64,000 bases of DNA from Beta vulgaris subsp. vulgaris (taxonomy: Eukaryota; Streptophyta; Magnoliopsida; Caryophyllales; Amaranthaceae): assembly GCF_026745355.1 (NCBI RefSeq), contig NC_079208.1, forward strand, positions 22,359,121-22,423,120. Direction: 5' to 3'. Position 1 is the first letter of the stretch; every line of letters starts with the position of its first letter. The position numbers and the translations under genes were made by a program. This document shows positions 12,228 through 22,046 of the stretch, in pieces. The notes under the pieces are model-generated. The model did not search any database, had not been told where the DNA came from, and worked only from the letters and a program-made list of their open reading frames with translations.

Positions 12228-13567
12228 CTATTCATGGGAACCAGGTTCAACAATAGTGGATTCATTCACTTGTGTATCCTCACCTAGTTCTTCTTCTTCG
12301 TTGGGAACAGGAACATGATGTTGTTCCTTAGGCTTTGTTCCCATGACTTCTTCCTCTTCCAAATTCTCATCATCAATGACAATTTGGTCTTTTGCTAAAC
12401 CTATCTTGAAGTCATCATCAACCTGTGTGCTTGGAATAATTTTATATGTTTCATGAAAAATAATATGGACGCTTTCTTCTACACACATAGTCCTTTTATT
12501 GTAAACTCTATAAGACTTGCTACTTGAAGAGTATCCTAGAAATACAGCTTCATCACTTCTAGCATCAAATTTTCCAAGATTTTGTTTCCCATTATTATGA
12601 ACAAAACATATACATCCAAATGTTTTGTAATATGTAATATTGGGATTTTTACCAAAATATATCTCATAAGGAGTTTTAATTAACAACGGTTTCATCATGG
12701 CACGATTTATAATATGACAAGCAGTATTGTGGTCCAAGCCATGATCTCTACTAAAGTCCACTAGCTATCAACATAGTTCTAGCCATTTCCTCTAAGGTTC
12801 TATTATTCCTTTATTGAGGTGTCCTAGGGGCGGAGAAATTGTGGTCCAAGCCATGATCTCTAATAAAGTCATCAAACTTAAAGTTCTCAAATTCCTTGCC
12901 ATGGTCGGATCTAAGGTGTAACAATTTTTTACCATTCAAATTTTGAACTTTCTTTGCAAAGACAAGGAACTCATCATAAGTCTCTTCCTTGCTAGAAAGA
13001 AAAAAAATAAACCATGTAAATCTAGAGAAGTCATCAACAATAACCAACACATATTTCTTGTCACTTCTACTTTGAATCCTCATTGGTCCACACAAATCCA
13101 TATGAATCAACTCTAATGGTCTTGTGGTACTCACCACATTCTTAGACTTAAAGGAGGATCTAACATGCTTCCCTTTAGCACACGCATCACAAACACGATC
13201 TATATGAAACTTAATTGAAGGTAGACCTAAAACTAGTTCTTTAGAATGAAGTTTGTCAAGCAAAGAAAAACTAGCATGTCCAAACCGCATATACCATAAA
13301 AGAGGATCATCATCAATAACACTAAGGCATGTATACTTATTTTTGGGAACAAGGTTAAGATCCACAATATATATGTGTTCCCTTTCCTTTTCCTTCTAAA
13401 ACGACATCCTTAGTGCTTTTGTTGATGATCAAACATTGTTGACTACTAAATTTCACAAAGTTCCCTTTATCACATAATTGGGAAATACTCAACAAATTAT
13501 GCTTCAAACCATCAACTAGAAAAACGTTATCTATGGAATGTGACAATGACTTACCAACTTTTCCCAT
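12228..13567 (-). pseudogene. SIRE copy 1 GAG-pre-integrase and integrase
   Basis: It begins in the protease/pre-integrase region (VDGLKHNLLSISQLCDKG). The pre-integrase zinc region follows (LWYMRFGHASFSLLDKL, CDACAKGKHVRSSF). The integrase core comes next (LIHMDLCGPM with first Asp, VDDFSRFTW, LRSDHGKEF with second Asp). Where the family has a conserved QNGVVER stretch with the third catalytic Glu, this copy has PRTPQ, then TAA, then RNNRTLEEM. The protease DSG active-site region upstream is also missing. The tail (NPNITYYKTFGC, FLGYSSSSKSYRVYNKRT) continues to 12228. A 33-bp duplicated patch lies at 12727-12760. Confidence 0.9.
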
Positions 13568-14002
13568 GGCAACTATGTTGCCTTTCCTTCAAGAACAATA
13601 GATTTATTTTTCCAAGTTAAATTACTTGTTTCCAAGTTCTCGTTAAGGCAAACAAGTCTAATAGGGCATGAGTTCCTATAATGACCAGTGTTCCACAAAA
13701 CATACAAACTTTATCACTTGGTAAATCAACTCTCTTTTTAGGTTTTTCAAATTTCTTTTTGTGATTAAAACCGAGACCTTCAGTTTGTTTGGTTTAAAGG
13801 TTCTTAATCCAATGTGGAATAGGTAGGATTTTCTTCTTGTTCCTACTTATGTGTAGTTCCCCTTCCCTTGTTTTCTTATTCCAAAAATGAAACATGATTT
13901 TTCAATTCGTTTATTTCAGATTTGAAAATTTGCAAGGGAACTGACTTGATATGAAAGGAACTCACTTCAGGAACAAACTCCTTTAACTGAGATAACTCAA
14001 GG
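13568..14002 (-). other. SIRE copy 1 gag-protease junction, decayed
   Basis: Homologous to 30860-31160 of copy 2. It reads through remnants of the second gag part (CMFCG...H) and then fuses at about 13580 to the post-protease segment GKVGKSLSHSIDNV. The DSGCSRHMTG-type protease active site known in this lineage is absent. No open frame of note remains. Confidence 0.6.
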
Positions 14003-15281
14003 CTAACATAGTACTATATTAGTTTTGATTTCGAAATCCACTTTTAATTTTAGATTTTTATCAAACAACTCAAAAAATCTTTGTTCAATATCAGTTCGAA
14101 TACTTTTAAGCCATGAACTATGTTCCTTTGCAACTATTAAAGCATGTTGACATTGTTTCAGTTTAGAGGACTCATCTTTGCAATCATTCACATCATCAAC
14201 AATAAACTCAAATAATTTTTCTTTACTTAAGGAATTAAGACGAGTTTTGATAGTGTCTAAACTTGGCTTAAGAGATTCATTCTCTTCATTAGATTCGGAA
14301 TTGTCAAGAGCCATGAAACAAAAGTTTGCCGTCTCCTCATTAGATTGAGGTTCACCTTCTTCTTCAGAGTCAGAATCTCCCCATGCAACAACCATAGCTT
14401 TCTTCATATCAAATGTGGTATAGGAACTCTTGTGATCCTTGTTCTTATCTTTGCTTCGTTCCCTTCCTTGGCCTTTGTCTTGTTCCCATTAGGGACACTC
14501 CTTGATAAAGTGATCGGAACTGCCACACTTATGACAAACAAGTTTGTTAGGATATTTCTTATTTTTACCTTTGTAGTCTCCATTCTTCATGTTCCTAAAC
14601 ATCCTTTTGAATTTTCGGACCATGATAGCTGATTCTTCTTCGTTAGTTTATGTGTCATCACTTTCATCGGCTTTCAAGGCAATCGATTTTTGTTTGGACA
14701 TATCTCCATTCTCATTTTCCATTTGCAGCTCGTGAGTCATAAGAGAACCAGCAAGTTGTTCCATATTGAACTTCGTAAAGTCCTTAGTTTCTTGTAAGGT
14801 AGTAACCTTAGTCATCCATCGATCCCTAGGAAGGCTTTTTAGGACCTTTCGTACCTGTTCCTCATAAGTAATTACTTTTCCAAGAGATGTAAGCCCATTA
14901 ATAATATTAGCAAAACGTGTAAACATGTCTTGAATAGATTCTTTTGGTTTCATTTGAAAGAGTTCATATTGATTCATCAAAAGATCTATTTTCGATCTTT
15001 TGACCTCACTCGTACCTTTATGAGTGACTTCAAGGAGATCCAAAAATTTGTTTTGCGGTTTTGCATCCCATGACACGATTGTGTTCATGAGGTCCAAGAC
15101 CACAATCAAGCAGTTTTATAGCAAGAGCATTGATTTCCATTTTTTCAAAATCTTCTTTATCGAAATCAGACATGGATTTAGTAATTACCTTGTTCTTGTC
15201 ATTAGTCGTAGTGACTTCAAAATCGCCTACCTCTATGACTCTCCGTACCTGGTAATTGTCGGCTTTGATGAAGATCTCCAT
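14003..15281 (-). pseudogene. SIRE copy 1 gag (UBN2-type) with zinc knuckle
   Basis: It starts at 15281 (MEIFIKADNYQVRRVIE) about 140 bp inside the PBS. The gag_2/UBN2-like region includes YELFQMKPKESIQDMFTRF and the LPRDRW box. A CCHC knuckle (CHKCGSSDHFIKEC) follows near 14520. The C-terminal part is acidic and probably coiled. Breaks: a frameshift near 15090, a TAA after SDDT near 14648 (shared with copy 2), and a TAA directly after the knuckle that copy 2 lacks. Gag forms the virus-like particle. Confidence 0.88.
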
Positions 15282-15420
15282 TATGCTCTTCTAGTAGGTA
15301 CAGAACTTAACATTGAACATTGGTGGCCTCTGTGTAGAGTACTCTTCTTCCAGTTTCTCTCTAGTATTCATATTTTCCAAGATCTTGACTCAACAGGGTT
15401 TCCTGAGTTTTAGAGTGCCC

Positions 15421-15432
15421 GCTCTGATACCA
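15421..15432 (-). other. SIRE copy 1 primer-binding site
   Basis: The minus strand reads TGGTATCAGAGC, complementary to the 3' end of initiator tRNA-Met, two bases inside the LTR end (15435). Confidence 0.92.
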
Positions 15433-15434
15433 AT

Positions 15435-16202
15435 TGTTGTATAATATGAGCACTATAAGAGGGGGTGTGAATTATAGTAAGAGAATATGATATACTTTTT
15501 ACGGAATTAAAAGCTAACATGGGAACACACAATGGGAACACGAGAGATTTTAGCAAGGAAAAATATCCTAGGTCTAATAGGAAGAAACAACCTCGACCAC
15601 AAGAGATTTTAACTCAAACTTTCCACTATAAGAGGCCAAAACAACTCCATTTACAATCCTATTACTTTTCTCTGAGCCACAACTTAAGTTCCTAAACTCA
15701 AGTTCCCAACAACAGTTCCCACAACTGTCGTTCCTCTCGAACTTCACTTAAGGTTCCTTTCTCTTTCTCTTTCACTCAAACCCTTTACCCAAAAATAAAA
15801 TTTGTAAGACAACGGAAGAGTAATAACTCGAATAAAGTAAGTATGAATTCTCTTAGGAACGGCACTAACTCTTAAGACAACTACGGATAATTAGCTAAGC
15901 CAGACACAAAATAATCTAAGGTTTAGGCGCCTATTTATAGAGAACCTAGGCAAGACATAAACTATCCACTACTTAATTCATTATCCCATGATGTCCATGA
16001 CTTAATTTTATAATTACTTTATATTAAATATTACTTGAGAAATAATTAACCAACTCAGGCCAATACTTAACTTAGGAATAAGAAGCAGTAAGTATTACGT
16101 GATTTTAAGTACTTGGGAAATAATTAATCTAATTAAATTATTTAAGACTTGGGAAGTAATTAACTAAGCCCACTAACCACTAAATACAACTGTGTAGCAT
16201 TA
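15435..16202 (-). repeat. SIRE copy 1, 5' LTR (truncated)
   Basis: On the minus strand it ends in TACAACA next to the PBS. A minus-strand TATAAATA box is at 15932-15939, with CT/AG-rich leader below it. Comparison with the 3' LTR shows the U3 start is missing; homology stops at about 16202, where the inverted second copy begins. Confidence 0.88.
15932..15939 (-). promoter_or_regulatory. SIRE LTR TATA box
   Basis: TATAAATA on the minus strand inside the LTR, conserved in the other LTR at 1900-1907. It is placed correctly to drive transcription towards gag. Confidence 0.6.
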
Positions 16203-16493
16203 GTTGTGGGAACTGTTGTTGGGAACTTGAGTTTAGGAACTTAAGTTGTGGCTCAGATAAAAGTAATAGGATTGTAAATAGAGTTGTTTTGGCCTCTTAT
16301 AGTGGAAAGTTTGAGTTAAAATCTCTTGTGGTCGAGGTTGTTTCTTCCTATTAGGCCTAGGATATTTTTCATCGCTAAAATCTCTCATGTTCCCATTGTG
16401 TGTTCCCATGTTAGCTTTTAATTTCGTAAAAAGTATAGCATATTCTCTCACTATAATTCACACCCCCTCTTATAGTGCTCATATTATACAACA
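16203..16493 (+). repeat. SIRE copy 2, partial 5' LTR
   Basis: The last 290 bp of the LTR in plus orientation, the reverse complement of about 15435-15726. It ends in ATACAACA two bases before the PBS TGGTATCAGAGC (16496-16507). There is no promoter part, so this copy has no LTR TATA box of its own. Confidence 0.88.
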
Positions 16494-16647
16494 ATTGGTA
16501 TCAGAGCGGGCACTCTAAAATTCAGGAAACCCTGTTGAGTTCAAGATCTTGGAAATTATGAATACTAGAGAGAAACTGGAAGAAGAGCACTCTACATAGA
16601 GGCCACTAATGTTCAATGGTAAGTTTTGTACCTAATAGAAGAGCATA

Positions 16648-17898
16648 ATGGAGATCTTCATCAAAGCCGACAATTACCAGGTACGGAGAGTCATAGAGGT
16701 AGGCGATTTTGAAGTCACTACCACTAATGACAAGAACAAGGTAATTACTAAATCCATGTCTGAATCCGATAAAGAAGATTTTGAAAAAATGGAAATCAAT
16801 GCTCTTGCTATAAAACTGCTTCATTGTGGTCTTGGACCTCATGAACACAATCGTGTCATAGAATGAAAAACCGCAAAACAAATTTTGGATCTCCTTGAAA
16901 TCACTCATAAAGGTACGAGTGAGGTTAAAAGATCGAAAATAGATCTTTTGATGAATCAATATGAACTCTTTCAAGTGAAACCAAAAGAATTTATTCAAGA
17001 CATGTTTACACGTTTTACTAATATTATTAATAAGCTTACATCTCTTGGAAAAGTAACTACTTCTGAGGAACAGGTACGAAAGGTCCTAAGGAGCCTTCAT
17101 AGGGATCGATGGATGGCTAAGGTTACTGCCTTACAAGAAACTAAGGACTTTACGAAGTTCAATCTGGAACAACTTGATGGTTCCCTTATGACTCACGAGC
17201 TGCAAATGGAAAATGAGAATGGAGATATGTCCAAACAAAAATCAATTGCCTTGAAAGCCAATGAAAGTGATGACACATAAACTAACGAAGAAGAATCCGC
17301 TGTCATGGTCCGAAAATTCAAAAGGATATTTAGGAACATGAAGAATGGAGACTACAAAGGTAAAAATAAGAAATATCCTAACAAACTTGTTTGTCATAAG
17401 TGTGGCAGTTCCGATCACTTTATCAAGGAGTGTCCCCAATGGGAACAAGACAAAGGTCATGGAAGGGAACGAAGCAAAGATAAGAACAAGGATCACAAGA
17501 GTTCCTGTACCAGATTTGATATGAAGAATGCTATGGTTGTTGCATGGGGATATTCTAACTCTGATGAAGAAGGTGAACCTCAATCTAATGAGAAGACGGC
17601 AAACTTTTGTTTCATGGCTCTTGACAATTCCGAATTTGATGAAAAGATTGAATCTCTCAAGCCAAGTTTAGACACTATCAAAACTCGTCTTGATTCCTTA
17701 AGTAAAGAAAAATTATTTGAGCTCATTGTTGATGCTGTGAATGGTTGCAAAGATGAGTCCACTAAACTGAAACAATGTCAACATGCTTTAATAGTTGCAA
17801 AGGAACATACTTCATGGCTTAAAAGTATTCGAACTGATATTGAACAAAGATTTTTTGAGTTGTTTGATAAAAATAAAAAATTAAAAGAGGATTTCTAA
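16648..17898 (+). pseudogene. SIRE copy 2 gag
   Basis: It starts MEIFIKADNYQVRRVIEV like copy 1. A TGA near 16864 breaks the N-terminal part, and the TAA after SDDT (17278) is the same as in copy 1. The zinc knuckle (CHKCGSSDHFIKECP near 17395) is followed by an intact codon where copy 1 has a stop. The C-terminal acidic and coiled part runs to 17898. Sequence after that leads into the Tat insertion at 17973. Confidence 0.88.
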
Positions 17899-17967
17899 AG
17901 TCTTAAAAATGAGAACTACTTGTTAAGCCTTGAGTTATCTCAGTTAAAGGAGTTTGTTCCTGAAGTG

Positions 17968-17972
17968 AATTC
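17968..17972. repeat. Tat element target-site duplication, left (AATTC)
   Basis: AATTC here versus AGTTC at 30787-30791. The empty site in SIRE copy 1 (about 13955) shows AGTTC, so this copy carries one substitution. Confidence 0.82.
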
Positions 17973-18177
17973 TGTTGTATCCTAAAAATCAAGGGGTACC
18001 GAGATGACATGTGGCTTCATCCTAGCCATACAAGTGGCGCACGTTTATGAAAGTAAAGTACATGGGTCAGAGGATTATGTAGGCTAAAGTACACCCTTCT
18101 GAGGAATAAGTTGTACTAAAACCACTCTTATGGCCCAAATCTGTACTTAGGCCCAGCTAAAACCTCTTATACTCCTG

Positions 18178-18184
18178 TATAAAA
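18178..18184 (+). promoter_or_regulatory. Tat LTR TATA box
   Basis: TATAAAA, conserved in the other LTR at 30368-30374. The spacing fits transcription towards gag, starting shortly downstream. Confidence 0.6.
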
Positions 18185-18362
18185 GTGAGGTGTGCTAACC
18201 AATCAGTACTTGTCATGTGTCACCATATTACTGCTTAGCCAATCAGATGCTCCCAAATTAGGGTGACATCAAGGTACAGCAGTCATTTCAAACAGCATAA
18301 ATAGTCCTTGAAATCAGGGGAAAGGTAGGTTTGTCAGAGGATAGTACTGTTATTCTGCCATA

Positions 18363-18365
<3 letters not shown>

Positions 18366-18395
<30 letters not shown>
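18366..18395. repeat. CT dinucleotide microsatellite in the 5' LTR
   Basis: About 15 TC units; the 3' LTR has only about 5. It lies in the likely leader region of the LTR transcript. Slippage after insertion explains the difference. Confidence 0.8.
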
Positions 18396-18400
<5 letters not shown>

Positions 18401-18616
18401 TCTCTCTCTAAAAGTTCCTTCATATCCCTGATATCTTACTTAAGCAGCGGAGGGGGAAATACCACCCAAACCTCCAGGGTGGTCCCTTTTTACAGGTTGC
18501 TGGTCAGAAGTCTGTACTGGGATCCGAGCCCAATCATTGTTGCACAAGTCTCCAAATCAAGAATCTGAAGTTAGGAGTTGTTGTATTAGTTTACTAGTTT
18601 CATACTACGTCATATT

Positions 18617-18633
18617 TGGCGCCGTCTACGGGG
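18617..18633 (+). other. Tat element primer-binding site
   Basis: TGGCGCCGTCTACGGGG, four bases after the LTR. It resembles the TGGCGCCGTTGCCGGGG site used by many plant gypsy elements (tRNA-Asp type), with a few differences. Confidence 0.75.
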
Positions 18634-18643
18634 AGACGCAACA

Positions 18644-20872
18644 ATGACGGATTGTCACTCATTAAACATGGCGAGGAATAGAAGTTTTAGGGTTCAAGTA
18701 GAGGATATTGTGGATGACGAGAGGCCACCTCGAGGACGGGACAGGCATCATGCTGTCGTTCATCTTGAGGGAAGGACAATGACCCCTGTCATCCAGGAAA
18801 ACCTTGATCGTCCAGTGACAGCTGGTCACTTAGAGAATGTCTTAAATGACTTCCAGTCCAGAATGGCCGCTGTCATGGAAGAGCAGATTAAGAACAATAT
18901 GTTGTTCTTTCAGATAAGTCCAGAAGGAGAGGGAGCAGAGCCGCTCAAAGGAAGGTCTCAAGAGGGTCGTCCAGGGACTAGCCGGCCACCTCGGCCAGAG
19001 TTGTCCAGGCCGCCTTCCAAGGGAAAGCAGCCAGCTGTTAGTGACTCAAGGAGGAAGATGGACTGGAAGCTGGTAGTCCGTCCAGGAGACAATATTCCCC
19101 CTACCGGCCACAAAATGGAGACGAATGCTAGGGAGTATCTGAAAGCCAAGAGAGCTGCAGCCCAGCAGCGTTCAGCCTCTGGTTCCACTCCTTATATGAA
19201 GGACCCGTCATTGAGGCTTCCGTCTAGAACAGCAGGACGAAGTCATGGACCTTCGGCTTTTCAGCCAAGGCAAGAAAAAACAGTTTTGCAGCCAATGGTG
19301 TATAGGCGTCAGGCGTTAGCTAACACCTCTTCTAATCCGGTACTAAAGGAGTACCGCCGGGAGAACATACCCATTGAGGGTCAGGTTGGGGCACTTCAGA
19401 TCAATTGGCCAACTCCTTTCTGGTCAGAATTATGGAGTCCCCTCCTTTCCCAAAGGTTAAGCTCCCGACGATCGAACCTTTCGATGGAACAACAGATCCA
19501 GATTATCATCTATCAGCCTATAAGCATCAGATGTATGTCCAAGGGATGGACGATGCTACTTGGTGTAAAAGTTTCCCAGCTACGTTGAAGGGAGTAGCTC
19601 AGAAATGGTTTAACAATTTGCCGCCTACCTCAGTGAACAATTTCACTGAGCTTAGTATCCTGTTCACCAGTCACTTTGTGGCTAACCGTCAAGAACAAAA
19701 AACAAGCATGCACTTGGGTAAGGTGGTTCAAGGTCCAAAAGAAGCTTTAAGAAGTTATGTAAAAAGATTCAATCAAGAGGCGTTGCAGATCTAGGATCTG
19801 AATGCTGAAGTGGCATTTGACGCTTTTATCAGAGGTTTAAGACCCGGAAGGTTTAAGGTTGATTTGGTAAAGAAGAAAATCACTACATTGACAGAAGCCC
19901 TGAAAGAGGCCGAAGCTTTTACCCATGCCACGGAGGTTTGTGCTGAGGCAAAACAACCGGAGGTAAAGAAAATTGAAGAGGTTGTTCAGCCAAAAAAGAA
20001 TCTGCCCAAGAAAGCTGAAACTTGGGCAATGACTTCGTTGACCACTTTGTCCAAGAGGAGTAGGCGATCTGAGCCGGTAGTCTCAGTTGAACCCATAGAG
20101 TTCAACAAAGATCAGTATTCCATTCTTATGGAAATCAAAGATAAGCATGAGTTGAAAGCCCCGGCTGAAATGAAGACGCCTTACCGTTACAGAGATAAAA
20201 GCAAATATTGTCATTTCCACAAGGATTGTGGTCATGAGACCAACAAGTGCAAGCATTTGAAGAGAGCATTAGAAGATCTGGCCCGAAAGGGAAAAATGAA
20301 TTCTTATCTACCTTCGTCAGGAAGGATATTCCAGAAGAAAGATAACTATCAGGTAAGAAGGAAAGACGATGAAAGCACAGATGATGATGTAGTAATGGTC
20401 ATCTTAGGAGGATTCGCAGCCGGAGGTCCAACAAATCGCGGCCACCAGAATTATTTAAGGGAACTCAACCAGGTTATGCTCACTAACCAGGCCGAGTCTG
20501 ATCCTTTCCCCAAAATAGTGGTCAGTAAGTTTGACCGAGGAAAGATAAGGACGCCGCATGATGACCCTTTAGTTTTTGAAATGAAGATTGCCAACCTCAG
20601 GGTTAGGCGAATTCTGATTGATACCGGAAGCTCTACTGATATAATCAGTGCTAATTATTTATCTCGGTTGAAGTTTGAGGAGAATGATCTGGTGCCTGTA
20701 AATCATCCTATAATTGGCTTCGGCGGAGGAATCATTCATCCTATGGGGACTGTCACCCTACCCGTCAGAGTAGGGGAAAAAGATGCTGCTCGGACGCTTT
20801 TTGTGAAATTTTTGGTAGTACGGGACTTGACTGCTTATAATATCATTCTCGGACGACCTACCTTTGTTAGTC
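18644..20872 (+). pseudogene. Tat gag and aspartic protease (broken)
   Basis: An N-terminal frame starts near 18644 and contains a Pro/Arg-rich segment. The gag core begins near 19430 (FPKVKLPTIEPFDGTTDP, then KWFNNLPPTSV, RSYVKRFNQEA), after a frameshift at about 19400. A TAG follows at about 19792. The frame from 19810 carries a knuckle-like CHFHKDCGHETNKC (about 20208), as in Tat gag proteins, and then the protease core LIDTGSSTDIIS (about 20620) and NIILGRPTF. The frame is cut by the solo LTR at about 20873. Gag builds the particle; the protease cleaves the polyprotein. Confidence 0.9.
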
Positions 20873-20873
20873 T

Positions 20874-22046
20874 TGGACGAACACTTGAGCAACTACAAGA
20901 GGGGGGTGAATTGTAATTGGAGAGATTTTCAAACTTTTTGCGGAAATAAAAGAATGAATAAGTAAGAAGGAACTAATTGCACGAATAAAGAAAGAACTAG
21001 GAACACGAGATTTTTTACAAGGAAAACTTCCTAGGCCCAATAGGAAGAAAAACCTTGACCACTAGGGATTTTGACTCAATTCTCTTTAATCACTTTTAGG
21101 CCAAAAGACTCTCTTTTGTACAACCTAAACTTGGACCAACTCTATTCCTCTAGGAACTTGTTCCCCATCAGCCTGTTCCCCCTGAACAGTTGACTTCTCC
21201 CTTGACTTCACTCGAAGTCTTTTCTCTTTCTCTCTTCTCTTTCTCTTTCTCTCCTTCTCTCAAGAATGATTACAGATTTTGATTCTCTCAACCCAATCTA
21301 TAATACATCAATGTCAAAGAAGAAGAAAAACCGAGCTAACTTTCACTAAGAATAATACATAAAAATTCTGAAAGTTATTCTAAAAGATCATTACAAACAT
21401 CTATTTGTAGAGAACTAATTGCTCGCTTTCTTCTCCACGAACTTCTCCATGTTCTTCTCCATGAACACACGTTCTTTTAGCCAATTCTCCATTTTGTCCG
21501 TTGTAATCTATCCGTTGGCAGTTTAGTTTGTTAGGCTTCCACGATCTTCTCCATGATCTCAGCCACTTCTCCATTATCACACGCCTTACATATAGTTAGG
21601 TTGTTATGGTTCCTAAATTCTAGGAACTACTTCAACTTTCACTTTGTTGGCGCTGCTGCTTAGGTTAATGATTTGCGCCTCCACATTTCTAGGAAATTAT
21701 AAATGCTGCGCATACATTACACTATACAAGATATTATAGAATCTTCATATATTTCATTAGTTATCACCATAATATAAATTGGATAACACAAGTAAATAAT
21801 AAATTTAAACTTGATTAAATACTTAATCAATTTTTCATAAAATATTTACCATTTTATTTGTGAACCATACGAACATTTATTCGTATTAAAACTAGACAAA
21901 TAAAATAAATAAAACAAAAACAAACTAGAGAACTAGAACAAAGACATAAACCAGCTACTTCTAACAAGGAACCTAAAAACCGAAATAAACTAATAAAATA
22001 TTAATTATATGTCATTATCAAAATAGTGAAATAACAACCTTAAATC
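20874..22046 (-). repeat. Solo SIRE-like LTR inside the Tat element
   Basis: About 1.17 kb that interrupts the Tat frame between GRPTFVSL and KAVIVTHLMLMKF. Its left part (GAGCAACTACAAGAGGGGG, then CTTTTTGCGGAA and a CT-rich run) parallels the SIRE LTR from 15435. It is therefore a related copia LTR in minus orientation, left after LTR-LTR recombination. I could not define a clean target duplication, so the ends are good to about 5-10 bp. Confidence 0.75.

Larger units (their letters stand above)
1578..16202 (-). mobile_element. SIRE/Maximus-type Ty1/copia retrotransposon, copy 1
   Basis: The copia order gag, integrase, RT, RNase H reads on the minus strand, followed by an additional ORF between RNase H and the 3' LTR, which is the mark of the SIRE lineage. 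A PBS complementary to initiator tRNA-Met (TGGTATCAGAGC on the minus strand) is at 15421-15432 and a purine tract is at 7819-7832. Both LTRs are incomplete: the 5' LTR stops at an inversion junction (16202) and the 3' LTR at another element (1577), and the 3' LTR also holds a LINE. The protease active site, the RT catalytic core and an integrase catalytic residue are missing, so the copy cannot be autonomous. Confidence 0.88.
17973..18612 (+). repeat. Tat element 5' LTR
   Basis: It starts TGTTGTATCC and ends ACTACGTCA. A TATAAAA box is at 18178-18184 with two CCAAT motifs nearby (about 18198 and 18239). A CT microsatellite longer than that of the 3' LTR explains most of the length difference. 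Confidence 0.92.

Noticed and set aside
15421..15432. tRNA gene fragment
   Set aside because: It is a primer-binding site complementary to a tRNA 3' end. No cloverleaf surrounds it.
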